From a virus: a DNA stretch of 22,736 bases. Positions within the stretch are counted from its first letter, which is position 1, and each line of letters opens with the position of its first letter. The notes under the pieces were generated by a model, which did not search any database, was not told the DNA's origin, and was given only the letters and a program-made list of their open reading frames with translations. Below are positions 6,908 through 15,642 of this stretch, piece by piece. Made by a program: the position numbers and the translations under genes. The stretch is from the IMG/VR virus record IMGVR_UViG_3300037584_000909, positions 1 through 22,736 of that record; one strand, given 5' to 3'.

Positions 6908-7533
6908 AATAGACCAGCCTCCTGTAGTTTAGCTTGCAACTCTGGATTGTTTTTTGCTCTTTCTTTTAATTCTTCTAAAGCATCCTCATTTGGGGCAGAG
7001 CCACCAAAACTTTGTACCTCTTTCTTTGTTCTGTCATAGGCTTTTCCTGCTTGGCCTTTCATTCCAGCATAAGCATCCCTTCGGGCCTGTCTTTTAGCTA
7101 ACATGGTGCCAGGATCATCGCCAAATTCCGGGAAGTAAGTTTTATTGATCCACACGATTTCACTATCATTAATTACCGCACCTGTTTCTTGTCTAAGCTG
7201 TGCTGTAGAAAAGTCTAGTTTTGCTCTTTCGTATTGTTTGTACTTTGGTGAGGATAACAATCTTTCTACGGCGTCGGGAACAAAAGGTAAATTATTTACC
7301 GCTATGTCATATAAATTTACAGGATTAAAACCGCTGTCCTCTAAATCTTCTAGTTGACGTAACGCGTTTTCCATCCTTATTGCAAAGTTTGCTTGTCTTT
7401 TTTGGCCCTCGGTCAATGGGTCCTTAACTTTCTCGGTTCCTGGTATAACCCCACCAACAGTTACATTGCCAGCCATTTCACCCATAGTGGCTTGATTTTT
7501 TTCGTCTTGCGTTAATATTCTTGGCGTTGGCAT
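6904..7533 (-). CDS. Hypothetical helical virion-operon protein
   Basis: This 209-aa protein is rich in Lys, Glu, Gln and Ala and appears almost wholly helical. It has a low-complexity end (EELKERAKNNPELQAKLQEAGLL) and no membrane segment, signal peptide or known motif. It is coupled at both ends (TAATG upstream, ATGA downstream) and sits between proteins thought to be internal virion components, so a structural or assembly role is likely but unproven. Confidence 0.6.
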   Translation of the reverse strand: MPTPRILTQDEKNQATMGEMAGNVTVGGVIPGTEKVKDPLTEGQKRQANFAIRMENALRQLEDLEDSGFNPVNLYDIAVNNLPFVPDAVERLLSSPKYKQYERAKLDFSTAQLRQETGAVINDSEIVWINKTYFPEFGDDPGTMLAKRQARRDAYAGMKGQAGKAYDRTKKEVQSFGGSAPNEDALEELKERAKNNPELQAKLQEAGLL

Positions 7534-8261
7534 TAAAACACCGCCTCGTTAGTTCCGTCTGAGTAAACTGGCTTGCCCTGGAAAGTCTTACCTGTCGGTG
7601 TCCATGTAACCCCATTATCATCGGTAATTGTATTTCCTTGGTTTTTTCTGTAACTACTAAGGATGCCCTCAACATCTATTCCTGGTTGCTCTACAGGTAT
7701 GGTTCCTGTCTCTGTTTGTTGCAACGTCACCTTCGGTTGTTTTGCAACTGCTACAGCTAAAGCATACTCTGGAGTATCCTTCAAAGCAGGGTTTTTTTCA
7801 GCTCTCACTACATAATTTAAAGCAGACGCTAAAGAGCTAGTGCCTTCCATAAAACCGCCCTGCTCTAATGCTAAATCAAATTGTTGTTCTAAATATTCTT
7901 TTGAAAGCTCTAACTGTTGCGCTCTTTTGGCCTCAACTTGCTGATATGCCATCAAAGCCGCCTGTTGTCTAATTTTATCAGCCTCGATTCGTCTTAGCTC
8001 CGCTCCTTCACTAAAAGCGTTAAATCCTGCGGCTAAACCATAACCAATGGACGGTGCTTGGCCACTAGCCGCCTGGGCCGCTAATCCTGCTGATAAATCG
8101 GAGGCTAAATCAAATATGGTTTGTCGTCTAGGCGATGGAAACAACATAGACATTTGTGACATTTCAGCCTGGACATCGGACGCAGTGATTGGATCTGGTT
8201 GCAGACTAACGTACTGCTCAGAAATATCTGCTGGACTAAGGCTGGCTATACCAGTAGACAT
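7533..8261 (-). CDS. Hypothetical virion-operon protein
   Basis: This 242-aa protein has a polar first 40 residues, then an Ala/Gly-rich part (FDLASDLSAGLAAQAASGQ at about 46-64) and a long helix, RRIEADKIRQQAALMAYQQVEAKRAQQLELSKEYLEQQFDLALEQ (~88-132), likely coiled coil. The end contains GVTWTPTGKTFQGKPVYSDGTNEAVF, which looks like a small beta unit. No family is recognised. It is coupled by TAATG to both neighbours. The helical makeup matches proteins of podovirus ejection complexes, but this is an inference. Confidence 0.6.
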   Translation of the reverse strand: MSTGIASLSPADISEQYVSLQPDPITASDVQAEMSQMSMLFPSPRRQTIFDLASDLSAGLAAQAASGQAPSIGYGLAAGFNAFSEGAELRRIEADKIRQQAALMAYQQVEAKRAQQLELSKEYLEQQFDLALEQGGFMEGTSSLASALNYVVRAEKNPALKDTPEYALAVAVAKQPKVTLQQTETGTIPVEQPGIDVEGILSSYRKNQGNTITDDNGVTWTPTGKTFQGKPVYSDGTNEAVF

Positions 8262-9676
8262 TAGACCGCCCTCTGGCCCGGATTCATAAAGTTACCGAAA
8301 GCACCAAACGCCCCTAAACCAGTAGATAGACCTGCTTGTAAAGGACTAGGTGCCGGAGCAAAATCTGTGGTTGTCTGGAATTGTCCAGCTGGCGCCATGC
8401 TTACGAACGGTTGCAACGCTTGATATTGAAGTAATGGTGCCTGCTGTCTTTGTAATTGATTACGTCTTTGTGCATCAAGTCTTTGTTGTTCTAAGGCTTG
8501 TTGTTGCAGGCCAAAACCAGCTAATTGTTGCACGTCGGCGGCTCTAGCGGCCTGTGCTTGAGTGCCAAGTCCAGATAAGTTACCCGCCAAGCCAAACTGT
8601 GATTGTTGTCTTTGTTGACCGATTTGCGACTCTAATCCACCTAAACCACTTAATGCGCCAGCTAATTGTTGAGCACCGGCCATTCTTGAACCTGCTAGAT
8701 TAGCTAAACTACCTGCCGCTGTTCTTGCGGCTTGTTGTTGTCTAGCAAACTCTCCTAAACCTAGTCTCTGAGCCTCAGAGAACCCGCCTGCGCGTATTCC
8801 GCTGATAGCCTCACCTAAACCTCTACCAAGCGCCTCACGACGTTCTGCGGCGCCTAATCTTGCTCTGGATCCAAACGCAGACTCACCGCCTGTGGAGATA
8901 TCTCTAGCTCTCGCTAATATATCTTGTTTGTCGCCTTGCTCCATGATGTCACTTATGGTTTGTTGCACGACTTGTTGTTCAAACGGATTGTAAAATTGAC
9001 CTGTCATTCTTGGATCGTAAGCACCGAGTGTGCCCCGAATAAGTCCTTCGGACTCACCGATTCCAGATAATAAGCTACCTAATCCTGCTCGAGTTGCACC
9101 TAATCCAGCAAACCCAAGTCCTCTTGCTCTTTCTAAACCAGTGTCTAAAGCGCCAACACCTGTTCTAAACGCTTGTTCTGCGTCACTAATAAACCTATCT
9201 TGTATGCCAACACCTTGTCTTGCCAGTTCTTGCGCTCTGAGTTGGTCTGGGGTTAATCCTGCGACTTGTTCTTCTATAACGACAGGTTGGCCCTGCTCAT
9301 CAAAAAATACCTTTTCAGCGGCTCTCATGGCTCCAGGTATAAATCCACCTCTACCATCTAAACCAAATAATAATTGTTTAGTTAAAGGATCTAGTCCTGT
9401 TTCTATTCTTCTTATGCCGGACGCAAAAGGCGCATCATTAGCAACTTGTCTTACAGGTTGTGTCGTTGGTCCTGTTGTAGCCGGGACTGTGCTTACAGGG
9501 GGAGCAACAGGTTCAGAGGTACGTTGCACTGGCATGGCCTGTGCCGGTAATTTTGTTTGCACCGGTGCCTCCGGCATAATCGGTGCTTTAGGTAATTTAG
9601 CAAAGTCTAAATTAAATCTTGGTATCTTGCCGATACCCTCTAAAATATTTATTGGTAATGTAAATCTTGGTTCCAT
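8261..9676 (-). CDS. Gln/Ala/Gly-rich helical virion protein
   Basis: This 471-aa protein has a Pro/Thr-rich, flexible N-terminus (residues 28-75). A conserved-looking core at 219-310 contains AYDPRMTGQFYNPFEQQVV, then AFGSRARLGAAERREAL and GFSEAQRLGLGEFARQQQ. From 310 to 415 there is a Gln/Ala/Leu-rich region with long heptad-like helices. The 'Y.pr.....Y.NPf...V...' plus 'AFGSR' combination recurs in virion proteins of many marine phages, whose exact function is not settled; tail or ejection proteins are the usual guess. The gene follows the 540-aa protein with only a base between stop and start. Confidence 0.55.
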   Translation of the reverse strand: MEPRFTLPINILEGIGKIPRFNLDFAKLPKAPIMPEAPVQTKLPAQAMPVQRTSEPVAPPVSTVPATTGPTTQPVRQVANDAPFASGIRRIETGLDPLTKQLLFGLDGRGGFIPGAMRAAEKVFFDEQGQPVVIEEQVAGLTPDQLRAQELARQGVGIQDRFISDAEQAFRTGVGALDTGLERARGLGFAGLGATRAGLGSLLSGIGESEGLIRGTLGAYDPRMTGQFYNPFEQQVVQQTISDIMEQGDKQDILARARDISTGGESAFGSRARLGAAERREALGRGLGEAISGIRAGGFSEAQRLGLGEFARQQQAARTAAGSLANLAGSRMAGAQQLAGALSGLGGLESQIGQQRQQSQFGLAGNLSGLGTQAQAARAADVQQLAGFGLQQQALEQQRLDAQRRNQLQRQQAPLLQYQALQPFVSMAPAGQFQTTTDFAPAPSPLQAGLSTGLGAFGAFGNFMNPGQRAV

Positions 9677-9677
9677 G

Positions 9678-11300
9678 TTATGCCGACGGACGCGCTTGCC
9701 CGCTGAATACCTCCATGAGTTGATACATTAAATCAGTGCCGCTTTCTCTATTAGGTGAGCCATTTGGGGTCAATGTAACTATGCCGCCATCGTTTTGCAT
9801 GTCAAAACTTCCCGCGCCTCGTACAGCTCGGCCTGTCATTACAAACTCGCCGTCACTTAGCATGGCGGGTATATCGTCGCTGGTTTCTGTTCCAGGCCCA
9901 TCTATACGGCCATTCATTCTTTCAAAATCTTCCATGGCCACGTTACCGCCCTCGGCGTAAGCCATTGGCATAACCATGCCGCCGCCATACATACCTCTTG
10001 GTTTACCTCCAGATAGCTCTGGTAAAGTCCCTTCGGGTAATAAACCAAACTCAACAGGATTCGGTGCTGGTTGGCCCGTTCTTCTTGCTATCTCGGCCTC
10101 TATGTTGTATCTGCCTGTAGCGTCCATAGTTGTAAGCGGAGTTAAAGGCACACCTTTTTGGTCTTTGGCCTCATCGTAAGCTAATTTGCCAAGTCCTGCG
10201 GCCAGTGCTCCGATACCGCCCATTTTTAACATGTCTCCAAAACTGCCGCCAGATCCTCCACCAGATCCGCCAACACCCAGAATACCTCTTTGACCACCTG
10301 CGGCCATAGACCTTAATTGTTGTAATTGTGTTGGATCCATTGAGGCTAATTCGTCTGGGGTCAGTGAATTCAAGACCGATTGTGCTTGTTCTGCTTGCTG
10401 TGCGGCTTGCACTTGTGACATTGTTCCACTACCCAAACCGAATCTGTTCGCTAAACCTTTGCCTGCCTCTGGACCGCCTAAAAATTTAGAGCCAGTTTCC
10501 CCGAACATACCGCCACCGAGTAATCCAGATTTAGTGGTCAGCGCATCCATAATCCCGCCGAAACCACCGCTAGTCCCACCTGCTATAGATGAGATTCCTG
10601 GAATACCAGCTTTTGCTATACCGCCAGCTATAGTGCTACCAACTTTACCCAAAGCACCACCGATGCCAGGTATTTTAGTAGCTAATCCACCGATGCCACC
10701 CAAAACACCGCCTAAAGCGGTTCCGACTCCTGGAATAAAAGCCGCGATTGGCGCTACTTTTTTAACTACTTTGCCTAGTTTTTTTCCTATCTTTTTAAAG
10801 AAACCAAATTGCTCTAGTCCTGTGTTTGGGTTTAGACTTGCTATACCGACACCAACTACAGCCTCTTCGGGGTTGATCCCCATTTGGTTAAACTTGCTTT
10901 CTAATAAACTTTCTACTTCTGGGTCTTGCACGATTTCTGGAGGAACAACAACTTCCCCTGGTCTAACGTGAGCCAAGGCAGTATCTTCTCCGCCACCCAT
11001 GGCCGCAAGCTCTTGCGCTACTGAACCCAAAGGGGCCATAGCTTGAGCCTGCAATTTTTCTATCATCGCCATTAGACCTTCCCTTTCTTCGGGGTCTGTG
11101 GATGTTTCAGCCTCTTTAGCAATCTCCATAATTGCAGTTTCTTGATTAGTCATTTGACCTTGAGGCATAACTGAAAATCTTTCTTGAAGTATAGGGGCCA
11201 CTCTCTCTGCGGCTTTAGCTACTGGTTGAGGGGTCATTGCTTGTGCAAGAGCTCCCATTGGTAGTTTGTAAACTTTTTCTAATGATTCTGCTAATGCCAT
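9678..11300 (-). CDS. Virion protein with long glycine-rich membrane-active segment
   Basis: In this 540-aa protein residues 111-123 read HVRPGEVVVPPEI, and near the end (479-497) AMLSDGEFVMTGRAVRGAG. Both are of the 'GE-hydrophobic' kind seen repeatedly in phage tail and internal proteins. Between them lies a cationic stretch (FFKKIGKKLGKVVKKVAP, 167-184) followed by about 55 residues of Gly/Ile/Ala repeats (GVGTALGGVLGGIGGLATK, PGIGGALGKVG, TIAGG), which look able to insert into or cross a membrane. A Gly/Ser linker (GGSGGGSGG) follows. It is probably an ejected or tail-tip protein in genome delivery; this is inferred from composition and context. Confidence 0.55.
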   Translation of the reverse strand: MALAESLEKVYKLPMGALAQAMTPQPVAKAAERVAPILQERFSVMPQGQMTNQETAIMEIAKEAETSTDPEEREGLMAMIEKLQAQAMAPLGSVAQELAAMGGGEDTALAHVRPGEVVVPPEIVQDPEVESLLESKFNQMGINPEEAVVGVGIASLNPNTGLEQFGFFKKIGKKLGKVVKKVAPIAAFIPGVGTALGGVLGGIGGLATKIPGIGGALGKVGSTIAGGIAKAGIPGISSIAGGTSGGFGGIMDALTTKSGLLGGGMFGETGSKFLGGPEAGKGLANRFGLGSGTMSQVQAAQQAEQAQSVLNSLTPDELASMDPTQLQQLRSMAAGGQRGILGVGGSGGGSGGSFGDMLKMGGIGALAAGLGKLAYDEAKDQKGVPLTPLTTMDATGRYNIEAEIARRTGQPAPNPVEFGLLPEGTLPELSGGKPRGMYGGGMVMPMAYAEGGNVAMEDFERMNGRIDGPGTETSDDIPAMLSDGEFVMTGRAVRGAGSFDMQNDGGIVTLTPNGSPNRESGTDLMYQLMEVFSGQARPSA

Positions 11301-11302
11301 AT

Positions 11303-11614
11303 CTATCCTATCGTTACTGTTACAGCTCCTATACTCGCTGTTGCAGACACCCCGGTAGGGTATGTCTGGTGCTCGTAGAGATTCCTAAAGTTAGTGCCAT
11401 CAAAGCCTTGATGAACCTCTGTCGTACTGTTAAATATAATAGAGCCGGTAGCGAATTGCAATTCGCCGAGCTCTGTATTTGTGTAGCTCCTAGTAACATC
11501 TGGATCCTCCGAGGCCAGGTTTAACTCTAGTATTCTAACAAGCCTATTGAATGTATCAATTGAAACTTCCGCTCCTTGTGCTTGTGGCAGTCTTGTCTGT
11601 AGTAATTTACCCAT
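11303..11614 (-). CDS. Small conserved structural protein
   Basis: This 103-aa protein starts at ATG 11614, inside the TAATG overlap with the gp10-like gene. The first 35 residues (MGKLLQTRLPQAQ... FNRLVRILELNL) are helical and the rest is beta-rich and Thr/Gly-rich (FDGTNFRNLYEHQTYPTG, ending TVTIG). Proteins like this follow the tail hub protein in related marine phages as I remember them, but I cannot name a family. A short fibre-like or tail-tip component is plausible. Confidence 0.6.
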   Translation of the reverse strand: MGKLLQTRLPQAQGAEVSIDTFNRLVRILELNLASEDPDVTRSYTNTELGELQFATGSIIFNSTTEVHQGFDGTNFRNLYEHQTYPTGVSATASIGAVTVTIG

Positions 11615-13506
11615 TACCTACGCCCAGATTGCTGTATATCTACTCGGGTATTACCCAATCTCCATTTAAAATTTTTGCGATCTGGTTCTGTATTGTCGTC
11701 GTCTGATTCAAAACGTAAGACAAACTGCCGAGTTCGTGTTCTTAAACTTGAAAACGTAGATGAATTTTTTATTTGTGTGGTTGAGTCGGTTGTTAAAGTT
11801 TGATTGTTAAAATCTCTTCTTTTTACAACGACATTGATAGCTGGATCTGGACTTGTGCCTACATCATTTTGAAAAAGTATATCGGGTATAATTTTCTTCA
11901 AAAACACAAAGCTATCGCCGTCTGTAATGTCAATGTCTGCGGATTCTACAAACACACCATCCATAGAACTAGTGTCATCATCCGAACCGGTTTCATGTTG
12001 AAACAAATATTTTTCAGAGGATGACTCTCCTGCGGCCAATGGTTTTTCATTAATACCAGGAGGTAGCCAAGCATATCTTTCTAAAGATCCAATACTCCAG
12101 GAGTCCTCTTCGTAGTTATATATAACATACCTAGATATTTCGTCGGTATTATCGGTAATACTAGGGTAAAAAAACCAAATCTCTGAAAACTCTTCATTCA
12201 AACCTGTAAAACACTTAAACGACTGGTCAACGTCAAGATCTGAAAAAACATAATCTTGGACGCTACAATTAAGTTTTTTTATTGAACCGTTATAGAAGTA
12301 AAAAGCGTTTTTTGACATAAAAAAAACACCGTTTGGTGCATTTGCAAACGCTTTCGGTCCTATTAGTCCGGCACCCTCATTAATTAAATTAATCGCAAAA
12401 GTAAGTGGTGGGCCAATAAAAGACATGCTGTATAAGGAAGTATCTGTCCAAATTAAAACCTCTTGTCTTGATTTTATGCCACCAATTATTGATGAACCGC
12501 TGGAGAGACGCAAAGATCCTGCTGTATTTGTATTCAAGGGTTCAAACTCTAGTTCATTTTCTTGGTCTGAAAAGGCAACTAACATAGGATCTATAGATCC
12601 TGTTCTTGATCCGCCACTCAATGGATCGGCTCCTAAAACAATCAAATGTCTGTCAGTTTCGGAAGTTATTACTTGCAGAGCTTTTGTTGGTACTTTATTG
12701 GCCCCACTTACGGTAGAAAGTTCTACCGCTCTAGTAGAAAGACCATCGCCTTCAACCCACCTGTAGATACCTCCGTTTCTTGGGTTAATAATTAGATTTT
12801 CGCCAAAATTATCGTGTGTCCATTGTCTTAACTGGTTTGTGTCACTCAACGCTGTTGCGGCTCCCCAACCTCCAGCGCCCCATGTGCTAACACCCCAACC
12901 TGTGCTTGGTACAAATACATCAAGCCCAGAATTTATTTGATAGACTGCGTCTGTTGCTGATCCTCCGTTACCCGAGTCACTTGAATTTGCTGTGACTGTA
13001 GCACCTGTCGTATCTTTTGCTGTAATTTCGTAAGTATTGGTGCCAGTTACTAAATTTATTTGATATTCTTGATTTAATACGGTTGCTGTTATGTTGCCAC
13101 CCAAAGAAACCGCGCTTGAGAAAGTTACAAAATCACCATTGACTGCTCCGTGACCTGTTTCAGTTACGGTTATTGTTGAAGATCCGTTTGTAGCGGCAAA
13201 TGTTGTAGAATTTGTGGAGGATCTTCGTATTGGAGTAACGTCATAATATACATCACCATTTTCAATGTAATACTTATTGGTTGTGCCGATACCTAGATAT
13301 TGAGAGCCGTCAAGTGCCGTCCATGCGTGCAAAGCTCTCGGAGATCCAATAATTTCATTATCGGAATACTTTTGCCAACCTCCTATTTTTTCGACACGAC
13401 CTTTTCTGAACCGTATAAAATTACCGTCAACCCAACCACCTTCATTTGAGTAATCGGTTTCCTCTTTATTGATTCCAGGTCTGAAATTAACTTTTGTTAG
13501 TGGCAT
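11614..13506 (-). CDS. P22 gp10-like tail hub / DNA stabilisation protein
   Basis: This 630-aa protein starts at ATG 13506; a TTG two codons earlier is less likely. The N-terminus has the pattern of phage packaged-DNA-stabilisation and tail hub proteins: a leading FRPGINKEETDYSNEGGW, then GNFIRFRKGRVEKIGGWQKY. It continues as a beta-propeller-like chain of strands with repeated G-W-G and 'LIVLGADP', 'VLIWTDTSLYSMSF' elements. Residues about 100-185 are a Thr/Ser/Gly-rich insert (STITVTETGHGAVNGDFVTF...NTYEITAKD) that looks like a separate immunoglobulin-like or ubiquitin-activating-like module. In this family the protein closes the tail channel in short-tailed phages. Strong pattern match by eye, without a search. 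Confidence 0.7.
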   Translation of the reverse strand: MPLTKVNFRPGINKEETDYSNEGGWVDGNFIRFRKGRVEKIGGWQKYSDNEIIGSPRALHAWTALDGSQYLGIGTTNKYYIENGDVYYDVTPIRRSSTNSTTFAATNGSSTITVTETGHGAVNGDFVTFSSAVSLGGNITATVLNQEYQINLVTGTNTYEITAKDTTGATVTANSSDSGNGGSATDAVYQINSGLDVFVPSTGWGVSTWGAGGWGAATALSDTNQLRQWTHDNFGENLIINPRNGGIYRWVEGDGLSTRAVELSTVSGANKVPTKALQVITSETDRHLIVLGADPLSGGSRTGSIDPMLVAFSDQENELEFEPLNTNTAGSLRLSSGSSIIGGIKSRQEVLIWTDTSLYSMSFIGPPLTFAINLINEGAGLIGPKAFANAPNGVFFMSKNAFYFYNGSIKKLNCSVQDYVFSDLDVDQSFKCFTGLNEEFSEIWFFYPSITDNTDEISRYVIYNYEEDSWSIGSLERYAWLPPGINEKPLAAGESSSEKYLFQHETGSDDDTSSMDGVFVESADIDITDGDSFVFLKKIIPDILFQNDVGTSPDPAINVVVKRRDFNNQTLTTDSTTQIKNSSTFSSLRTRTRQFVLRFESDDDNTEPDRKNFKWRLGNTRVDIQQSGRR

Positions 13507-13535
13507 AAACAAATTCTACCATTGAGAGAATAGAA

Positions 13536-13964
13536 TTAAGCCAATCTAATAATAGCACCCGTAGCTGTTGCACTCGGGAATACAATTGTAAAATCACCCG
13601 CGGTGCTTGTCTTGTCTCCACCAAAGTCTATAGCACATACAGCTTTGTCAGAGTTGGTGTCGTTATAAATTAAACAACCTCTCGCAGTTACAGTAGCGTT
13701 ACTAAAAGTTAAATCAGCAAAATCACAAACCGCCGTGGTTCCAGACGCAACCGGGGTTACATTTGTTAAAGCAGATCCACCAGAGGTGTAGTTAGTTCCA
13801 CTTGCTTGACCAGTAGTTGTGAACGCAGTAGTACCAGCACCCAAAGTAGCGGATGAGGTATAAAGCGCTAATTTAAAAGAATTACCACTACTTGCAGTAA
13901 AGTTATGTGTTCCAACCAAAAGCTCCTGTTTGAAACTTGTGCATATTGCCGATGTAATAGCCAT
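13536..13964 (-). CDS. Small beta-rich virion structural protein
   Basis: This 142-aa protein consists mainly of short strands: FKQELLVGTHNFTAS, FKLALYTSSATLGAGTTAF, a Thr/Ser/Gly-rich middle, FADLTFSNATVTARGCLIY, and IDFGGDKTSTAGDFTIVFP near the end. This architecture, with 'F..eLl.G.HnF', 'lAlYtssA' and 'DFGGdKtss.GdFtv', recurs as a small structural protein in many phage genomes, often as fibre or tail-associated protein. It is preceded by GAGCTTTAA with only a one-base gap to ATG. Its Thr-rich composition suits an exposed virion protein. Confidence 0.65.
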   Translation of the reverse strand: MAITSAICTSFKQELLVGTHNFTASSGNSFKLALYTSSATLGAGTTAFTTTGQASGTNYTSGGSALTNVTPVASGTTAVCDFADLTFSNATVTARGCLIYNDTNSDKAVCAIDFGGDKTSTAGDFTIVFPSATATGAIIRLA

Positions 13965-14252
13965 TTAAAGCTCCTTTAATATATCGGCCATGTCACTGTG
14001 GCCTTGTTTAATTAACATATTTGCATAAGTCGTGTTCTTGGACTTAATTGCATTTTTAATACTATGTAAGATTACAGTATAAACTTGTTTTTGAAAAGCG
14101 TGAGCCTGTTGTTTTATATGGTCGGGCGCCTCATTAGAATAGTCACAAATTTTCTTCGTAGCTTGTGCGGCCCAAAACTCGGGCGAGTGACCTTCGTTTT
14201 CTGTTGAGTGAACAGAAATATTACCCATTTCAAAAGGACTTTCAACACTCAT
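13965..14252 (-). CDS. Hypothetical small helical protein
   Basis: This 95-aa protein starts at ATG 14252 (ATGA overlap). The core is helical: SPEFWAAQATKKICDYSNEAP at 23-43, then IKQQAHAFQKQVYTVILHSIKNAIKS and YANMLIKQGHSDMADILKEL. The arrangement 'W....t..I', 'A......v...i..AI.s' and 'LikQGh.DmA.il' is one I associate with a small conserved virion-operon protein in marine phages, with no known function. No transmembrane segment is seen. Confidence 0.6.
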   Translation of the reverse strand: MSVESPFEMGNISVHSTENEGHSPEFWAAQATKKICDYSNEAPDHIKQQAHAFQKQVYTVILHSIKNAIKSKNTTYANMLIKQGHSDMADILKEL

Positions 14253-14995
14253 CCTTTGTAGGGCTCCGGTGGTGCAACATCTTCATTAATTTTAAGACCA
14301 TACTGTTCAAGCTGTTCGTTAATCTCATCAAAAGGGCCTATTATAAACTCCCCCTCATGTGGTATTGCAACCAATGGTTTGTCTAATCTATGAAAACCAT
14401 ATAGTTTTTCGGTTGCTGGAACGTTTGAATCCAACACTGTAGATCTGCCGCTTATACCCACTAATATGTCATTTTCCATACATTTGCTGATCCAAAACTC
14501 TACACATGCTCTGCCCGCCTCTGCAAAGTGCATATTTTCTTTATAAGAAAAATCTATACCAAATAGATCTATCCTGCCAACCTGGCTCCATAATGCGTAA
14601 GCGATAGAATAGGCCACGGTATTATTTAGATAAGCGCATTTTGCAGAATCGCAAACTTCTTTGACAGGAAATAAAACTGGGTTTTTAACTCTTTCATCAA
14701 GCTCACATGTAAAAACAGGTGTGTTAGTTTTTGATAAAAGTCTTTGCATGACGTTAGTTTGTTTGCCTGCATCATCTGAATCGAAGAATCTGCTAGCTGG
14801 ATCCAGCATAAATATTTTGTGACATGGGTAAGTGGCCCCTGCTGAATTTATGCACCACACTTCGTCCCAGGTTCGACCGTTTTGTAAACCAATAGCAAAA
14901 TCTACCTGGCTTATTCCCAAGCCAACTATAGCTATGTTTTTACCTTCTAAATGTTCTTCTGGTTGTTGTTTGTTTGATTCTTCAAATTGTGTCAC
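14249..14995 (-). CDS. Rossmann-like protein, possibly MptE/DUF115-like
   Basis: This 248-aa protein starts at GTG 14995, inside a TAGTG overlap with the adaptor gene. Residues 19-36 (KNIAIVGLGISQVDFAI) form a nucleotide-binding-like strand-loop-helix, with WCINSAG at 47-53. Residues 123-151 (LNNTVAYSIAYALWSQVG, then IDLFGIDFSY) are the strongest diagnostic part, resembling the core of DUF115/MptE-like (6-hydroxymethylpterin pyrophosphokinase-type) and related glycan-synthesis Rossmann enzymes. Five cysteines are spread through the middle. What a soluble enzyme-like protein does in the tail operon is unknown; it may modify a surface or act on a metabolite. The family assignment is tentative. 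Confidence 0.5.
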   Translation of the reverse strand: MTQFEESNKQQPEEHLEGKNIAIVGLGISQVDFAIGLQNGRTWDEVWCINSAGATYPCHKIFMLDPASRFFDSDDAGKQTNVMQRLLSKTNTPVFTCELDERVKNPVLFPVKEVCDSAKCAYLNNTVAYSIAYALWSQVGRIDLFGIDFSYKENMHFAEAGRACVEFWISKCMENDILVGISGRSTVLDSNVPATEKLYGFHRLDKPLVAIPHEGEFIIGPFDEINEQLEQYGLKINEDVAPPEPYKG

Positions 14996-15642
14996 TAACT
15001 TACGCCGGTGCGTAATAGATCATATCTGTATTCGTCCCTGGTACCTCTACCTTCGGAAAGATTTTTCATCCTCGCTACCGCCTCCTTGAAACGCCCTTCA
15101 AACTGGGAAACGACATCAAGTGGCTCTTTTAGAAAAATCGCCCCTTCTACTAACGTGCCATACAACAATGCGTCTGGGAAATCCGTAGACAAGAATGTTG
15201 TGCCGCTGTCACTACCGCTCGTTAAAGATGCTGGTTTATGTAAATAATGCAACTCTACCGTGTAATTACTGTCCGGTAGAGGTGCAACCTCGAAAGCTGT
15301 GTCGTCAAACAAAGAGTAATATTTTGGTTTACCCGTTGTCGTTGTAGTAGGTGAGTATTCTTTAATAAAAGACGAATGTTTGAAATCTAAATAATCGTAT
15401 GTGTCTGAGCTAATAATAGCCAAACTAAATGGTGCATAAAAGTCTGTGGGTGTTGCTAAAAATCTATTACTTGATGTTAAAGTGCCTTGCACATTTTTTC
15501 TTTGCTTGGGTAGTTGAACCAGGCTAAATATACGATCTTCGGCCTCAGTAATAAAAGTAGGTAGCTGTGTCGTAAACGTTGATTCAGAGACTTGTAAATA
15601 GTCCTGGACAGCTGTTTTTAATGTGCCTAATGTAAAACTCAT
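14995..15642 (-). CDS. Neck/adaptor protein (SU10-adaptor-like)
   Basis: This 215-aa protein begins MSFTLGTLKTAVQDYLQ, continues TFITEAEDRIFSLVQLP, and then has beta segments (NRFLATPTDFYAPFSLAII, TAFEVAPLPDSNYTVELHYLHKP) and a C-terminal helix (FPDALLYGTLVEGAIFLKEP, then RFKEAVARMKNL). This order of N-terminal helices, central strands and long end helix is that of phage head-to-tail adaptor proteins of podoviruses such as SU10. It would bind the portal ring and extend the channel. It is coupled at both ends (ATGA upstream, TAGTG downstream). Family recognised by pattern. Confidence 0.55.
   Translation of the reverse strand: MSFTLGTLKTAVQDYLQVSESTFTTQLPTFITEAEDRIFSLVQLPKQRKNVQGTLTSSNRFLATPTDFYAPFSLAIISSDTYDYLDFKHSSFIKEYSPTTTTTGKPKYYSLFDDTAFEVAPLPDSNYTVELHYLHKPASLTSGSDSGTTFLSTDFPDALLYGTLVEGAIFLKEPLDVVSQFEGRFKEAVARMKNLSEGRGTRDEYRYDLLRTGVS

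Noticed and set aside
9030-9731. Long open frame of 233 codons on the plus strand
   Set aside because: It lies opposite the 471-aa virion gene, is rich in Pro, Ser and Leu as antisense frames of Gly/Ala/Gln-rich genes are, and has no ribosome binding site or recognisable motif.
10459-10971. Open frame of 170 codons on the plus strand, very rich in Pro
   Set aside because: It is the antisense shadow of the Gly-rich segment of the 540-aa gene; GGN codons read as CCN on the other strand.
12425-12766. Open frame of 113 codons on the plus strand
   Set aside because: It is antisense to the gp10-like gene, with no coding character or start signals.
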